Virus record (IMG/VR): IMGVR_UViG_3300045902_000279
Coordinates: 1 to 27,499 of that record
DNA from: a virus
Length of the DNA stretch: 27,499 bases
Strand: one strand, 5' to 3'
Below the pieces are notes generated by a model that was not told the origin of the DNA, did no database searches, and was given only the letters and a program-made list of their open reading frames with translations. The translations under genes and the position numbers were made by a program. Position 1 is the first letter of the stretch. Each line of letters begins with the position of its first letter. Shown in pieces: positions 13,086-22,270 of this stretch.

Positions 13086-14955
13086 CAGGTACAAACGTAA
13101 CATAAGTTATGTAAATAAAGATTTTGCGGAATTTAGGATTGCGTTGATAAATCACGCAAAACAATACTTTCCAAACACAGTAAACGACTTTAATGAAGCA
13201 TCTCCCGGAACAATGATGATAGAGATGGCAAGCTATGTAGGAGATGTGCTTGCATTCTTTGCGGATGTAAGCCTTCAAGAGTCGTTACTTTCTAATGTTG
13301 AGGAGAGGATCAACCTTTACAATTTGTCTCAAGGCATGGGGTATAAGGCTAAGACAGTTGTTCCTGCATCTGTTGACCTTGACATATTTCAACTGATACC
13401 ATCAGTAGGATCTGGCACAAACACTAGACCTGACTTTAGATATGCCTTGTACGTTAAGGAAAACATGCAAGTGTCTACTTCGGATAAAGATGCCGTTCCA
13501 TTCTACACTAAAGATGCCGTAGACTTTAGATTCAGTTCGAGTTACGATCCAACTACTATAACGGTATATTCCGTTACAGGTGACGGCGCTATTGAATACT
13601 ACTTGTTGAAGAAAAAGGTTAGAGCCGTTAGCGGTCAGATAAGAACCAAGACATTTCAGTTCTCAGAACCAAAGATATACGATAAAATAGTACTTCCTGA
13701 AAACAACGTAACTGAGGTTATAAAGGTCACAGATAGTGACAACAATGTGTGGTATGAAGTGCCTTACTTGTCTCAAGACTTGGTTCCTATTTCTGTAAGA
13801 AACGTTCCGTATAACGATCCTAAATTAAGCAAGTACAGAAGTTCTGTCCCTTACATACTTTCTTACAAGCAGACCGAGAGAAGGTTCATAACAAGACTTA
13901 GAAAAGACGATCGCTTAGAGATTCAGTTTGGCTCTGGCTTGAGCAGTGAAGCAGACGAAGAGATTGTCCCGAATCCTATGAATGTAGGGCTTGGGCTTAA
14001 CTATTTTGAGAGGGTTGCAGATGTGAGCATAGACCCTATGAACTTCCTCTACACACGCACCTATGGCAGCGCGCCAGCAAACACAGTGCTCACTGTTCAA
14101 TATGCCACTGCAACAGGGGTTTCAGATAATGTATCGTCTAACCTAATCACGGAAATTATATCAAGCGAAATAATTGACCCAGTTGATACTACCGACCCCA
14201 CAGTATTGAACACCATTAGAGATTCCCTTTCAATTAACAACCCTTATCCAGCATTTGGCGGACAGAATAGGAAACCGCTTGAATCAATAAGACAAGAGGC
14301 TATGGCCAACTTTGCTGCACAGAACCGAGCAGTGACCAAGGAAGATTATATACTTAGATGCTTGTCCATGCCAGCAAAATATGGGGGTATCGCTAAAGCG
14401 TATGTAGAACAAGACTTTCAGTTAGGGCAGTGGAATGAGGAGAGGACACCAAACCCTTTTGCGCTGAACCTTTACATACTTGCTTCTGACTCCCTTGGAA
14501 ACCCTATACCGGCAAACGAAGCGATTAAAGAGAATTTGCGTCAATATTTGCGCCAATATAGAATGATGACAGATGCCATAAACATAAAAGACCCTTTCTT
14601 AATTGATTTGGGAATAAATGTTGATGTAATTGTCCGACCAAACGAGAACAGCAACGAGGTTCTCCTAAAGTGCAGCGAAAAGTTGATAGAACTGTTCAAA
14701 CCAGAAAAGTTACAGATTAACCAGCCGATACTGCTATCTTCCATCAGGAATGAACTTGACAAGATAGACGGGGTTCAGTCAGTACAGAGGATAGATTTTG
14801 TTAACAAGGTCAACATGAACGAGGGGTATGCTGGAAATCAATATGATGTTAAGGCAGCGATAAGAGGTGATGTTTTATACCCAAGTCTTGATCCATGCCT
14901 GTTTAGAGTACCTTACCCAAAACGTGACATTTTGATAAGAGCGGTAGAAATATGA
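13069..14955 (+). CDS. gp6-like baseplate wedge protein (Baseplate_J type)
   Basis: The 628-residue protein begins with the conserved N-terminal region of gp6/Baseplate_J proteins: YVNKDFAEFRIALINHAKQY, then ASPGTMMIEMASYVGDVLAF and ERINLYNLSQGMGYKAK. The middle domain (about residues 100-330) is beta-rich. A C-terminal region (from about residue 400) with LESIRQEAMANFAAQNRAVTK and EDYILRCLSMP matches the J-type core seen in wedge proteins that form the dimer ring of T4 baseplates. Length is close to T4 gp6 (660). It is the central wedge gene between gp25 and the following virion genes. The last bases overlap the next ATG (ATGA). Confidence 0.9.
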   Translation: MAMLNSRYKRNISYVNKDFAEFRIALINHAKQYFPNTVNDFNEASPGTMMIEMASYVGDVLAFFADVSLQESLLSNVEERINLYNLSQGMGYKAKTVVPASVDLDIFQLIPSVGSGTNTRPDFRYALYVKENMQVSTSDKDAVPFYTKDAVDFRFSSSYDPTTITVYSVTGDGAIEYYLLKKKVRAVSGQIRTKTFQFSEPKIYDKIVLPENNVTEVIKVTDSDNNVWYEVPYLSQDLVPISVRNVPYNDPKLSKYRSSVPYILSYKQTERRFITRLRKDDRLEIQFGSGLSSEADEEIVPNPMNVGLGLNYFERVADVSIDPMNFLYTRTYGSAPANTVLTVQYATATGVSDNVSSNLITEIISSEIIDPVDTTDPTVLNTIRDSLSINNPYPAFGGQNRKPLESIRQEAMANFAAQNRAVTKEDYILRCLSMPAKYGGIAKAYVEQDFQLGQWNEERTPNPFALNLYILASDSLGNPIPANEAIKENLRQYLRQYRMMTDAINIKDPFLIDLGINVDVIVRPNENSNEVLLKCSEKLIELFKPEKLQINQPILLSSIRNELDKIDGVQSVQRIDFVNKVNMNEGYAGNQYDVKAAIRGDVLYPSLDPCLFRVPYPKRDILIRAVEI

Positions 14956-15341
14956 AACTAAAAACTATACTTGAAAGCATATATGACAGAAGCGATATGC
15001 CACAAATCCAAGGCTCTGACCTAAAGGATGCCTTTATTTTATTACAGAAAGCGGGAGTGCCTGTAGAAGTAGATGAAGTGTCGCCAAAGAAACTTGTACA
15101 TTCCCAGAAGAGCGTAAACAAAAAAAAGGTTATGGCAATAACAAGGAGCATAGTAAAGGGAGAGAAGATGCCACCAATAGTAATTTCAGGAGATAATTAT
15201 ATCATTGATGGACATCACAGACAACTTGCCTATGCAGTCATAGACCCTGATAATAAGATAAAAGTAATAAGGATAAACCTTCCAAGGGACAAAGCACTTG
15301 CTGTATATAAAAAGGTTGAAAAACACTTGGAAAAAGACTAA
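14952..15341 (+). CDS. ParB/sulfiredoxin-fold protein inside the baseplate cluster
   Basis: The 129-residue protein shares its first residues (MKLKTILESIY) with the 3055 gene. From about residue 40 it shows a ParB/Srx-type fold: VSPKKLVHSQKSVNKKKVMA, then EKMPPIVISGDNYIIDGHHR (residues 71-90) with the G-x-H-R loop that binds nucleotide in ParB and sulfiredoxin, then IKVIRINLPRDKAL. The domain binds or hydrolyses nucleotides in other proteins; a function in a baseplate operon is not known. It overlaps gp6 by four bases and is followed with no spacer by the next gene, so it is clearly part of this transcript. Confidence 0.72.
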   Translation: MKLKTILESIYDRSDMPQIQGSDLKDAFILLQKAGVPVEVDEVSPKKLVHSQKSVNKKKVMAITRSIVKGEKMPPIVISGDNYIIDGHHRQLAYAVIDPDNKIKVIRINLPRDKALAVYKKVEKHLEKD

Positions 15342-16466
15342 ATGTACAGAACTATTTACCCGATAAAAGACGCTACTTTATATTCTCAAGAACCTGAGCA
15401 AAACACAGGGGTTGACCAGATTATAGAAATAGCCAAAGCAGCGTATGGCTCCCCCTCTTTAGAGGGTGACAGTACTGTTTATTATGGGGCAACGTATAAC
15501 AGTAGAATCCTCATTCAGTTTGACTTTACAGATATAAGTGCGTCCATTGTGAGCGGAAAAATAAACTCAACTGCAAGGTTCTACCTTAACTTGAGAGCAA
15601 CAGAAGCCACGGCACTTCCCATTAATTATACATTATATAGCTACGCCGTTTCAGGTTCTTGGACAAATGGGAGAGGTTTCTACAACAACAACCCGATCAT
15701 AACTGATGGAACATCTTGGAAATACAGACACTCTAAACTTGACGGAAAAGTTTGGTCAACCTCTTCTTACAATCCTACCTCGACGGGATCTTTCGCAACG
15801 ATACCCGGAGGAGGAAACTGGTACACAAGTTCCGTGTGCAGTCAGAGTTTTAACCACGAACTTCCAGACATCAGGATGGACGTTACAGACATAGTTAAAA
15901 GATGGCTATCAGGTTCGATAGAAAATAACGGGTTTATTGTAAAACTCAGCGACACTCTTGAGCAGGATACTACAATCTTTGGGAGCATAAAATTTTTCAG
16001 TGTGGAAAGTCACACTATATTCACCCCAAGATTAGACATAGTATGGGATAATTCAGACCTTACAGGAACTGGTTCATTTAGCGAGATAGGAAGTGACGAC
16101 TTTGTATTGTACTTGAAAAATAATAGAGGTGGATACAAGCAGTCAGAGAAACCAAAGGTTAGAATAGGAGTACGAGAGAAGTATCCGCAACAGACATACG
16201 CTACATCAAGTGTGTACCTAAACTCTAAAAGACTGCCAACGGGTTCTTATTTCCAAATACAAGATACCGAGACCGATGAAATAATTATACCATTTGACAA
16301 TATTGGGACAAAGATAAGTTGTGATACCAAAGGTAACTATTTCATTGTGGACATGTCCTCACTAATGCCTGAGAGATGCTACAAATTTGTATTTAAGAGC
16401 GAGTTTGATGGCGGAGATGTAGTAAGGTTCGTGGATGATAACTATATTTTTTTAGTAAGGAGATAA
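15342..16466 (+). CDS. Virion protein with DNRLRE-like beta-sandwich
   Basis: The 374-residue product begins TIYPIKDATLYSQEPEQNTG, typical of the DNRLRE-type domain start (a strand with an Asp-Ala-x-x). A C-terminal part of the domain (about residues 175-245) has RMDVTDIVKRWLSGSIENNG, the family pattern D-V/T-x-x-V-x-x-W-x-x-G-x-x-x-N-G-F. The last 120 residues form a second beta domain. DNRLRE domains are carbohydrate or surface related modules; in this cluster the protein is likely a baseplate or tail component. ATG directly follows the TAA of the ParB-like gene. Confidence 0.65.
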   Translation: MYRTIYPIKDATLYSQEPEQNTGVDQIIEIAKAAYGSPSLEGDSTVYYGATYNSRILIQFDFTDISASIVSGKINSTARFYLNLRATEATALPINYTLYSYAVSGSWTNGRGFYNNNPIITDGTSWKYRHSKLDGKVWSTSSYNPTSTGSFATIPGGGNWYTSSVCSQSFNHELPDIRMDVTDIVKRWLSGSIENNGFIVKLSDTLEQDTTIFGSIKFFSVESHTIFTPRLDIVWDNSDLTGTGSFSEIGSDDFVLYLKNNRGGYKQSEKPKVRIGVREKYPQQTYATSSVYLNSKRLPTGSYFQIQDTETDEIIIPFDNIGTKISCDTKGNYFIVDMSSLMPERCYKFVFKSEFDGGDVVRFVDDNYIFLVRR

Positions 16467-16473
16467 CATTTAG

Positions 16474-17328
16474 ATGCAAGTATCAATAAACAATGTAACA
16501 TACCTCGATCAGTTAACATCGAACTCTAAACTCTTGCAGTACTTAATACCACAAGAAGGCCATACCTATGAATATTCTACACAAGATGGGATAAATTCAA
16601 GGAACTACGCCTTATCTAAGAGAAACGGAGCCGGAGCATACGAGCTTCCAACTGATAAAGACAAGGTGTACTTAAACTACATACCAAAGAAAGTTTTTGT
16701 TTCCGATCAAAACTTAAAAGACTATACAGATACTTCCTTTTCATATTTTGTACAGCCAGTAGTAGTAGAGCCAGACAAGTTTACATTAATAGAAGGTCAA
16801 ATATTTAGATGCTTTGACAAAAACTCTCTACCACTGCCGAAAGAAGAATACACATACTGGATTATAGAGAACGGAAAGAAAAGGAAGATACCGAACTACA
16901 AGACCCTTGAGGTTATGATGGCACAAAGGGGTATAACCTTGTTGTCAGTAAGGGTTATACCCGAATCACAATGTGAACAAATAGAAGAGGCTATTGATAC
17001 AGCAGGGAACATCCCAGATAAGTCTGGGGCTTGGAATGAAGACATGAGTGATAAAACAAATGTAGAATTGCTCAAAAAGTTGGATGCAAACACAAAATCA
17101 GGAGCAGCGATAGCCGATGCTGCCGCAGCCAGCGCAGCGACTCAGATAGCAGCCGTTAAAGCCGCTGAGGAGAAAGCAAAAGCACAGGCAGATCAAGCCA
17201 AGGCAGAAGCAGCAGCGGCCAAGGCAGCCAGCGATGCTGCCATAGCACAAGCACAAGCAGCACAAGCAGCAGCAGAGGCGGCTAAGGCGCAGGCGGAAGC
17301 AGAAAAAGCAAAAGCACAGAATAGTTAA
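16474..17328 (+). CDS. Virion or assembly protein with Ala-rich coiled-coil tail
   Basis: Residues 1-170 form an apparently globular domain (SINNVTYLDQLTSNSKLLQY, DKDKVYLNYIPKKVFVSDQN, ending ITLLSVRVIPESQC). After about residue 200 the protein is almost pure Ala/Lys/Glu/Gln heptads (AAAAKAAS-type repeats, no Pro or Gly), predicting a long straight coiled coil of about 75-80 residues. Such tails act as trimeric shafts or whiskers in virions. It starts eight bases after the previous stop. A membrane role is unlikely since no hydrophobic helix exists. Family not recognised. Confidence 0.62.
   Translation: MQVSINNVTYLDQLTSNSKLLQYLIPQEGHTYEYSTQDGINSRNYALSKRNGAGAYELPTDKDKVYLNYIPKKVFVSDQNLKDYTDTSFSYFVQPVVVEPDKFTLIEGQIFRCFDKNSLPLPKEEYTYWIIENGKKRKIPNYKTLEVMMAQRGITLLSVRVIPESQCEQIEEAIDTAGNIPDKSGAWNEDMSDKTNVELLKKLDANTKSGAAIADAAAASAATQIAAVKAAEEKAKAQADQAKAEAAAAKAASDAAIAQAQAAQAAAEAAKAQAEAEKAKAQNS
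17098..17322 (+). repeat. Imperfect GCA/GCC-rich repeat tract encoding the Ala coiled coil
   Basis: The DNA is built of short units such as GCACAAGCAGCA and GAAGCAGAAAA, repeated with variation, and reads as Ala-Lys/Gln/Glu codons in frame. It is likely prone to slippage length variation. It is not a CRISPR array: units are not separated by unique spacers. Confidence 0.6.
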
Positions 17329-17389
17329 TAGGTTGTTAAATAAATACAACTACAAAAAAAAAGTTTTTACCTTTGCTATGATTTTAAAC

Positions 17390-17839
17390 ATGAAAAAAAT
17401 AAAAATTGATCTACTCATGGAGACCTTTTTAAGAGAAGCGCAAACAGCCCTTTTTGAACCAACTAAAGAAGGCGCACTCGATTTTGGAAATCAAATAAAG
17501 TCGAGTCTTAGTGGCTTAGTTCCTGAAATCAGGTTGTCAACGGGCGTTTTGTCTCGCTACGATTATGTTGACATAATATTGATCCTACAACCAAAAGAGA
17601 AGTGGGCTAATGGTTTGGTAGAGAATGCTGCAAGTATGAGATTTGAGATAAAAAATAACGGTAAGATAGAGATGACGCACAGTAGGCTCTATGTCAAGTC
17701 AAAGAGACCTATCTATGCTTTGCCAGTAAAATTTGTAAAGCAGTCTGTAAAAGACGCTTCACAGGCAGCAGAAAAGATAAAGAAGGTTGTAGAAAAGGCA
17801 AAAGAATTGTTTGCACAAGCAGGTGAACCGTTTGAATAA
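17390..17839 (+). CDS. Hypothetical protein, 149 aa
   Basis: From the ATG at 17390 the protein reads MKKIKIDLLMETFLREAQTA, a helix start common in this phage. Its middle is beta-rich (IRLSTGVLSRYDYVDIILIL) and its C-terminal helix is Lys/Ala-rich (AAEKIKKVVEKAKELFAQAG). An earlier in-frame ATG at 17333 would prepend a low-complexity stretch lying over a promoter-like TACCTTTG box (17368-17375), so the later start is preferred. No family recognised. Confidence 0.55.
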   Translation: MKKIKIDLLMETFLREAQTALFEPTKEGALDFGNQIKSSLSGLVPEIRLSTGVLSRYDYVDIILILQPKEKWANGLVENAASMRFEIKNNGKIEMTHSRLYVKSKRPIYALPVKFVKQSVKDASQAAEKIKKVVEKAKELFAQAGEPFE

Positions 17840-17879
17840 TTAAAGTCACTTTAAGATAAAAAACACCATCCCAGAATCA

Positions 17880-18156
17880 ATGGGAGGGTCTAAAAAAAGT
17901 ATTCTTAAAAAACCTTGAAGAGGTTATGAAGCAAGCATGAAAAGAAGAGTGGACACCAGAAATAGTAAAGGGCGAACTTCCTGACGTGAAGGTTAAACTT
18001 CCAAATGGTAAGATTGTAACAGGAAAGGTGTACGGAAGAATAAACCAGTTTGCTAATGTAGTGATTAAAACCGAATCAGGGGATAAATCAGAAGAGTTTG
18101 CTTGGAAAACACTGGCAAGATCCTTAAATAACGATACACATGTAATTATATGGTAA
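17880..18156 (+). pseudogene. Decayed small gene (frameshift plus in-frame TGA)
   Basis: An ATG at 17880 opens MGGSKKSILKK and stops at TGA. Shifting by one base at the run CTTAAAAAACC the codons read on as NLEEVMKQA, hit TGA at 17938-17940, and continue in the same frame as KEEWTPEIVKGELPDVKVKL and KVYGRINQFANVVIKTESGD to TAA at 18154-18156. The 72 open codons after the TGA lack any standard start at their beginning (first is GTG at 17987). The protein-like text supports a decayed gene of about 90 codons rather than random sequence. Family not recognised. The other gene-free stretch here (17840-17879) holds nothing I can see. Confidence 0.45.
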
Positions 18157-18235
18157 GTGAGGAATAGTCATCAGTCTCGAAAGATACATAAATAAGGAGA
18201 AGATTTTATCAGAACTACAAATCCAATATGGTCAA

Positions 18236-21200
18236 TTGTGGACTGACCAAGATTTGTCTATACTCGATTATGTTGTATTAATCCCGCATGACCCGAATCT
18301 CGTTAACAATCAGAGATCGGAACTCCACGTATATTCTTTCTATGGCGACTATCTCCTTGGAAACCATGATTCCAAGTACACATTCCTCGAAAACGTAAGT
18401 AACAGTTTACTTGTTGATGTACGATCTACTTTTGCTGATGCAAACATAAGTAGAGGATCTTACATAGTTTCTATAAACTTATTTCAAAATGTTTGGGGAG
18501 ACTTTGACAATAAAAAAGTCTTCGTAAAAGAAATAAGCCCTGACAGGACAGAATTAAAAGTATCTGTTGATAAGAAATATCTCGTAGAGTTTCCTCACTT
18601 CAAGACATATGTTAAGTCCCTAGCCGACAATAATATTTTAAACAACCTTGTAATTAATTTTGGGTTTAACCGAATACAAAAGGTTGTGAATGTTTGGTTT
18701 GACGGGGAGGAAGAAGGTGTTATCTACCTAAAACTATATCAGCCTATATTCGATGATATACAAGATAAGGACAAGGCATGGTTCGACTTTGAAGTAATTG
18801 ACCCATACATTGATACTGTTATCTTGGTAAACCCTACTGTAACTGGAAACGTAAACCAGTTGAGAGGGCCAAATTTTAACATAGATACCAGCCTATATTC
18901 TTCCAACTCAACAACTTACAAGAGTTGGGATGAACTGCTTGATGCGAACCTATCAACAACGCAAAAGATAATAGATAGAACCTTGTCAGGGTCGGGCGTG
19001 ACTCTGAATGTTGATTACACCAGTTTTGATAATTTTGTATTCTACTCGTCAGCAGAGAAAAGAATTAGAAACTTTCACTATAAAGTAAGTAAGATAGAGG
19101 AGTATTCGTCCTCGATAGCTGTGTTGCTGAACTCAACAGCAAGCAATACAAGATTCGTATCTGGCGCAATAGACTTGAACCAGCGAAGGATAGATCAAAT
19201 TGTCTCCAATTTCACTCCGTTTGAGAGGTGGTCTTATTACGAACCTACTGCCAGTTTATTCAGCCATGACGTGAGCGGTTCTATAACTCCGTGGCCAAAA
19301 AGGTTAATATCTGGGTCTTGGGTCAACTGGTCAATATCATCATCTATTACAGAAGATTGGTATAAGAAACTATTGACATCATCCAGTAAATACGATGAGC
19401 AAAATACTAACAGACTTTATTGGTCAATCCCGGAACACATTTACATGGAACCGGGAAACAGTAATTATGTGCTCTTTGTAGATATGATCGGAGAGCATTT
19501 CGACCTCTTATATGCTTACATAAATGCGCTGACAAAAATACATGAAAAAGAAGAGCATCCTAAGCGAGGAGTGAGCAACGGACTGCTCTATTCAATTGCC
19601 TCAAGTTTTGGATGGGAGTTACAGAACACCCGTCAACTTGCTGATCTGTGGACATACAAACTAGGAACAAACAACCAAGGTCAATATGCAGCGACGGGTT
19701 CGATGTTCTCACTATCTCAAGAAGACCAAACTCACATGATTTGGCGCAGGATAGTTAACAACCTTCCGTACCTGCTAAAAACAAAAGGAACATCAAGGTC
19801 AATAAAGGCTTTGATGTCAATATATGGGATACCCCAAACGCTCATAGGGATAAAGGAGTATGGAGGGCCAAGCCCTATTTCAGACAGGCCAACCCTCATC
19901 GAAGACAGATATTATTACAGTCTAAAGGTAAGCGGAAGCCAGTACATAGAAATACCAAGAAGACCTATCTCAATAACTTCTGGATCATGGGGAGGCATCG
20001 AAAGGGTAACAGATACCGTTGAGTTTAGATTCAAGACAGAAACCTCTTCCTCTGTATCTATGTCGTTATGGTCAATAAAGGACGGGCTGACCGGAGAGAC
20101 CAATATGAACCTTGAATTGGCTCATATAAGGACTAAATATCCGTTTTCCCAATCATACTCCGGATCAAATCAATACGGCTATCTTAAACTGAGCGCACTG
20201 GCATACGACATCAGCGGATCGGCATTTACCAATGTAGTAGCGTCGTCGTCTTATCTTCCTTTTTACAACGACGATTTTTGGACAGTAAACATCAGAGTTG
20301 ATTCGCCTCTCACTGGTTCTAACCTAACATCTCCTATAAGGCTCTCAGTTTCTCAAGTAAGCGATTGTTTATATGGGAGGATAGCAAACACATCCTCGAT
20401 TGTTTTAACGTCTCCTACGGCAAGCAGGGGGTTTTACAGGGCATGGGGACAATACCTTGGTTTCAGATCTTCTCCAAGCTATGTTATCTTTGGAGGGACA
20501 ACAGGCAGTTCTACTGGAACAGGGTTGAGCACGAGGTTTATAGGTAATATACAGGCATACAAAGAATATTTTGAAGTCATATCAGGTTCAACCTTTGATA
20601 GTCATGTGCTAAACCCAAGTGCCTATCACGGAAATACGGAAACTTCGAGTTTTTACACACTCCACAAATATTATCCGCTTGGCATAGATGCACAGAGGTG
20701 GAATCACGGGACTTATGTACAAGTTTCAAGCAGTCAACCGAACAGAAAGGCAAGTTTTGACACCACTGCCTCTTTCAAAGGATTTACAGCATATCCTGAA
20801 TCATTGCAGTACCCTTCTGACAATGAGACTTTTTATGTATATACTCCAAGTTTAGGGGGAAACTCCCTTAGATCTGAAAAAATAAGGCTTGAAGACTCTG
20901 TGCTATCAAGGGACTTGAGTCCAGTTTCCCGCGCAGAAAAAAGCGCATTCGACAAAGCAGGGTTTGACTCTAATAGGTTGGCTATCGTGTTTGCGCCTAA
21001 CGATCACGTAAACAATGAGATATATAACCATACTGGCTACGCAGAGCTTGATTATTGGATTGGAGACCCTGAATATCAATTCACTGAGGGCTATGCAGAA
21101 TTATCAAGGTTCAGGCACGAGTATTTTCAAAAATACGCAAGGAACAATGATGTAAACGCATTGATAAGACTACTTGCCTTGTATGATTACACGTTCTTTG

Positions 21201-21964
21201 AGCAGATTAAACAACTTGTTCCGGGACGCGCTGACCTCATCTCAGGTATCCTGATAGAAGATCCTGTACTTCACAGGAACAAAGTGATAATTGCCAAAAT
21301 ACCTACAATAGAAAACACACAGTGGGAAAAGACGATCCCAAGTTATGTGCCAACAAGTAGTGGTGAATATCTTGATCTTGATGCAAGTTCCTCAATCAAA
21401 ATAACCTTACAATCAAGATACAGTTACATTACTGGGTCAATAACAGACCCTGTTAGAACAGTATCTAAATATTTGTACACAACAGGGTCTATACCAGACC
21501 CAGTCATAATAACAGGATCAATCTGGAGCCACTTTAATACCAACTCAACGTCCTCGTTGTGCGGTGTTCTTGATATTGTTCCAAACCAATATAGCGGTAG
21601 CCAGTCAGAGACACAGAGTTATTACGAAAATCCTACAAAAAATTGCTGCTATAAGAAGGTAATCTTCCACTACTCTTCTTCTGGACAATATGGAAGTAGG
21701 TATCTACGACAATGGCACACTGCCGTATCCATGAGCTATGGCATGTATTACAGCAGGAGTCTTGAGTGTGGAAATTATCAAAATAATGAATGTTTTGTGT
21801 CAAATAACCACAGATTTAGAGGATCTAAACTTGAAGGGCCTGACTTTAACATAAATTCGCCCAATACCATTGATGGTGGCCCAGTTGTAACAGTATGGAC
21901 AACAACACCGGAAAGATTGCAAGTTGGGGATAATATAATAGAAGGAAACTTGATTGTAAACTAA
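18236..21964 (+). CDS. Large virion protein (1242 aa from TTG), tail or baseplate, with LamG-like domain
   Basis: This is the longest gene of the window. The N-terminal ~350 residues are beta-rich, a helical region follows (about 420-545: MIGEHFDLLYAYINALTKIH, then a conserved-looking NLPYLLKTKGTSRSIKALMS), and residues ~555-800 form a concanavalin/LamG-like sandwich (SLKVSGSQYIEIP, DTVEFRFKTE). The C-terminal part is Ser/Thr/Gly-rich with a short internal duplication (TGSI-x-DPV twice near 21435 and 21487). Proteins with the helical core occur in T4-like phages next to baseplate genes. The TTG start at 18236 has no ribosome site. The frame is open and coding-like further upstream to 18161 (SLERYINKEKILSEL), where no standard start codon exists, so the true start is uncertain. 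Confidence 0.72.
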   Translation: MWTDQDLSILDYVVLIPHDPNLVNNQRSELHVYSFYGDYLLGNHDSKYTFLENVSNSLLVDVRSTFADANISRGSYIVSINLFQNVWGDFDNKKVFVKEISPDRTELKVSVDKKYLVEFPHFKTYVKSLADNNILNNLVINFGFNRIQKVVNVWFDGEEEGVIYLKLYQPIFDDIQDKDKAWFDFEVIDPYIDTVILVNPTVTGNVNQLRGPNFNIDTSLYSSNSTTYKSWDELLDANLSTTQKIIDRTLSGSGVTLNVDYTSFDNFVFYSSAEKRIRNFHYKVSKIEEYSSSIAVLLNSTASNTRFVSGAIDLNQRRIDQIVSNFTPFERWSYYEPTASLFSHDVSGSITPWPKRLISGSWVNWSISSSITEDWYKKLLTSSSKYDEQNTNRLYWSIPEHIYMEPGNSNYVLFVDMIGEHFDLLYAYINALTKIHEKEEHPKRGVSNGLLYSIASSFGWELQNTRQLADLWTYKLGTNNQGQYAATGSMFSLSQEDQTHMIWRRIVNNLPYLLKTKGTSRSIKALMSIYGIPQTLIGIKEYGGPSPISDRPTLIEDRYYYSLKVSGSQYIEIPRRPISITSGSWGGIERVTDTVEFRFKTETSSSVSMSLWSIKDGLTGETNMNLELAHIRTKYPFSQSYSGSNQYGYLKLSALAYDISGSAFTNVVASSSYLPFYNDDFWTVNIRVDSPLTGSNLTSPIRLSVSQVSDCLYGRIANTSSIVLTSPTASRGFYRAWGQYLGFRSSPSYVIFGGTTGSSTGTGLSTRFIGNIQAYKEYFEVISGSTFDSHVLNPSAYHGNTETSSFYTLHKYYPLGIDAQRWNHGTYVQVSSSQPNRKASFDTTASFKGFTAYPESLQYPSDNETFYVYTPSLGGNSLRSEKIRLEDSVLSRDLSPVSRAEKSAFDKAGFDSNRLAIVFAPNDHVNNEIYNHTGYAELDYWIGDPEYQFTEGYAELSRFRHEYFQKYARNNDVNALIRLLALYDYTFFEQIKQLVPGRADLISGILIEDPVLHRNKVIIAKIPTIENTQWEKTIPSYVPTSSGEYLDLDASSSIKITLQSRYSYITGSITDPVRTVSKYLYTTGSIPDPVIITGSIWSHFNTNSTSSLCGVLDIVPNQYSGSQSETQSYYENPTKNCCYKKVIFHYSSSGQYGSRYLRQWHTAVSMSYGMYYSRSLECGNYQNNECFVSNNHRFRGSKLEGPDFNINSPNTIDGGPVVTVWTTTPERLQVGDNIIEGNLIVN

Positions 21965-21997
21965 TCAAGATATTTACCATAAAAAGGAAAATGTAAA

Positions 21998-22270
21998 ATG
22001 AAAATATCAAGGAAATTATCTAATAAGCAGGCGGTTTAAAAAATTATAAAGAAGATAAGAGGATTAGTATAGGCTGTACTTGGTGAAGATATTCGGTCAA
22101 AACAAAAAATATATGGTAATATAATTGATTTTGCTGAGAAAAAAACCTGTAAAAAAGGCTCATCTATTCAAGCGGCCATATTCGCAAGTTTTACAGAGTT
22201 CTTAAAAAAACAGCGTCGCACATCAAACAAACTATGTAAGGAAGCAAATGCCACTTTTTTCATCAGGTAG
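21998..22270 (+). pseudogene. Decayed small gene with two in-frame stops
   Basis: One frame from the ATG at 21998 reads MKISRKLSNKQAV, stop TAA (22037), KIIKKIRGLV, stop TAG (22070), then an open run of 65 codons (AVLGEDIRSKQKIYGNIIDF, then SIQAAIFASFTEFLKKQRRT) ending with TAG at 22268-22270. The ATG has an AAGGA site and promoter-like TAAAAAGGAAAAT upstream, so an expressed ancestor is plausible. It overlaps the start of the neck-type gene at 22248 by 23 bases. Alternatively it is AT-rich noise, since the sequence is Lys/Ile-heavy. This explains most of the 283-base gap 21965-22247. Confidence 0.35.

Noticed and set aside
17098-17322. Short repeats considered as a CRISPR or satellite array
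   Set aside because: Units are variable and in frame with an Ala coiled coil; there are no unique spacers of constant length.
17368-17375. TACCTTTG as a host -7 promoter box
   Set aside because: No TTG at the needed distance (about 23 bases upstream) and only eight bases between predicted start and ATG; kept only as a weak hint.
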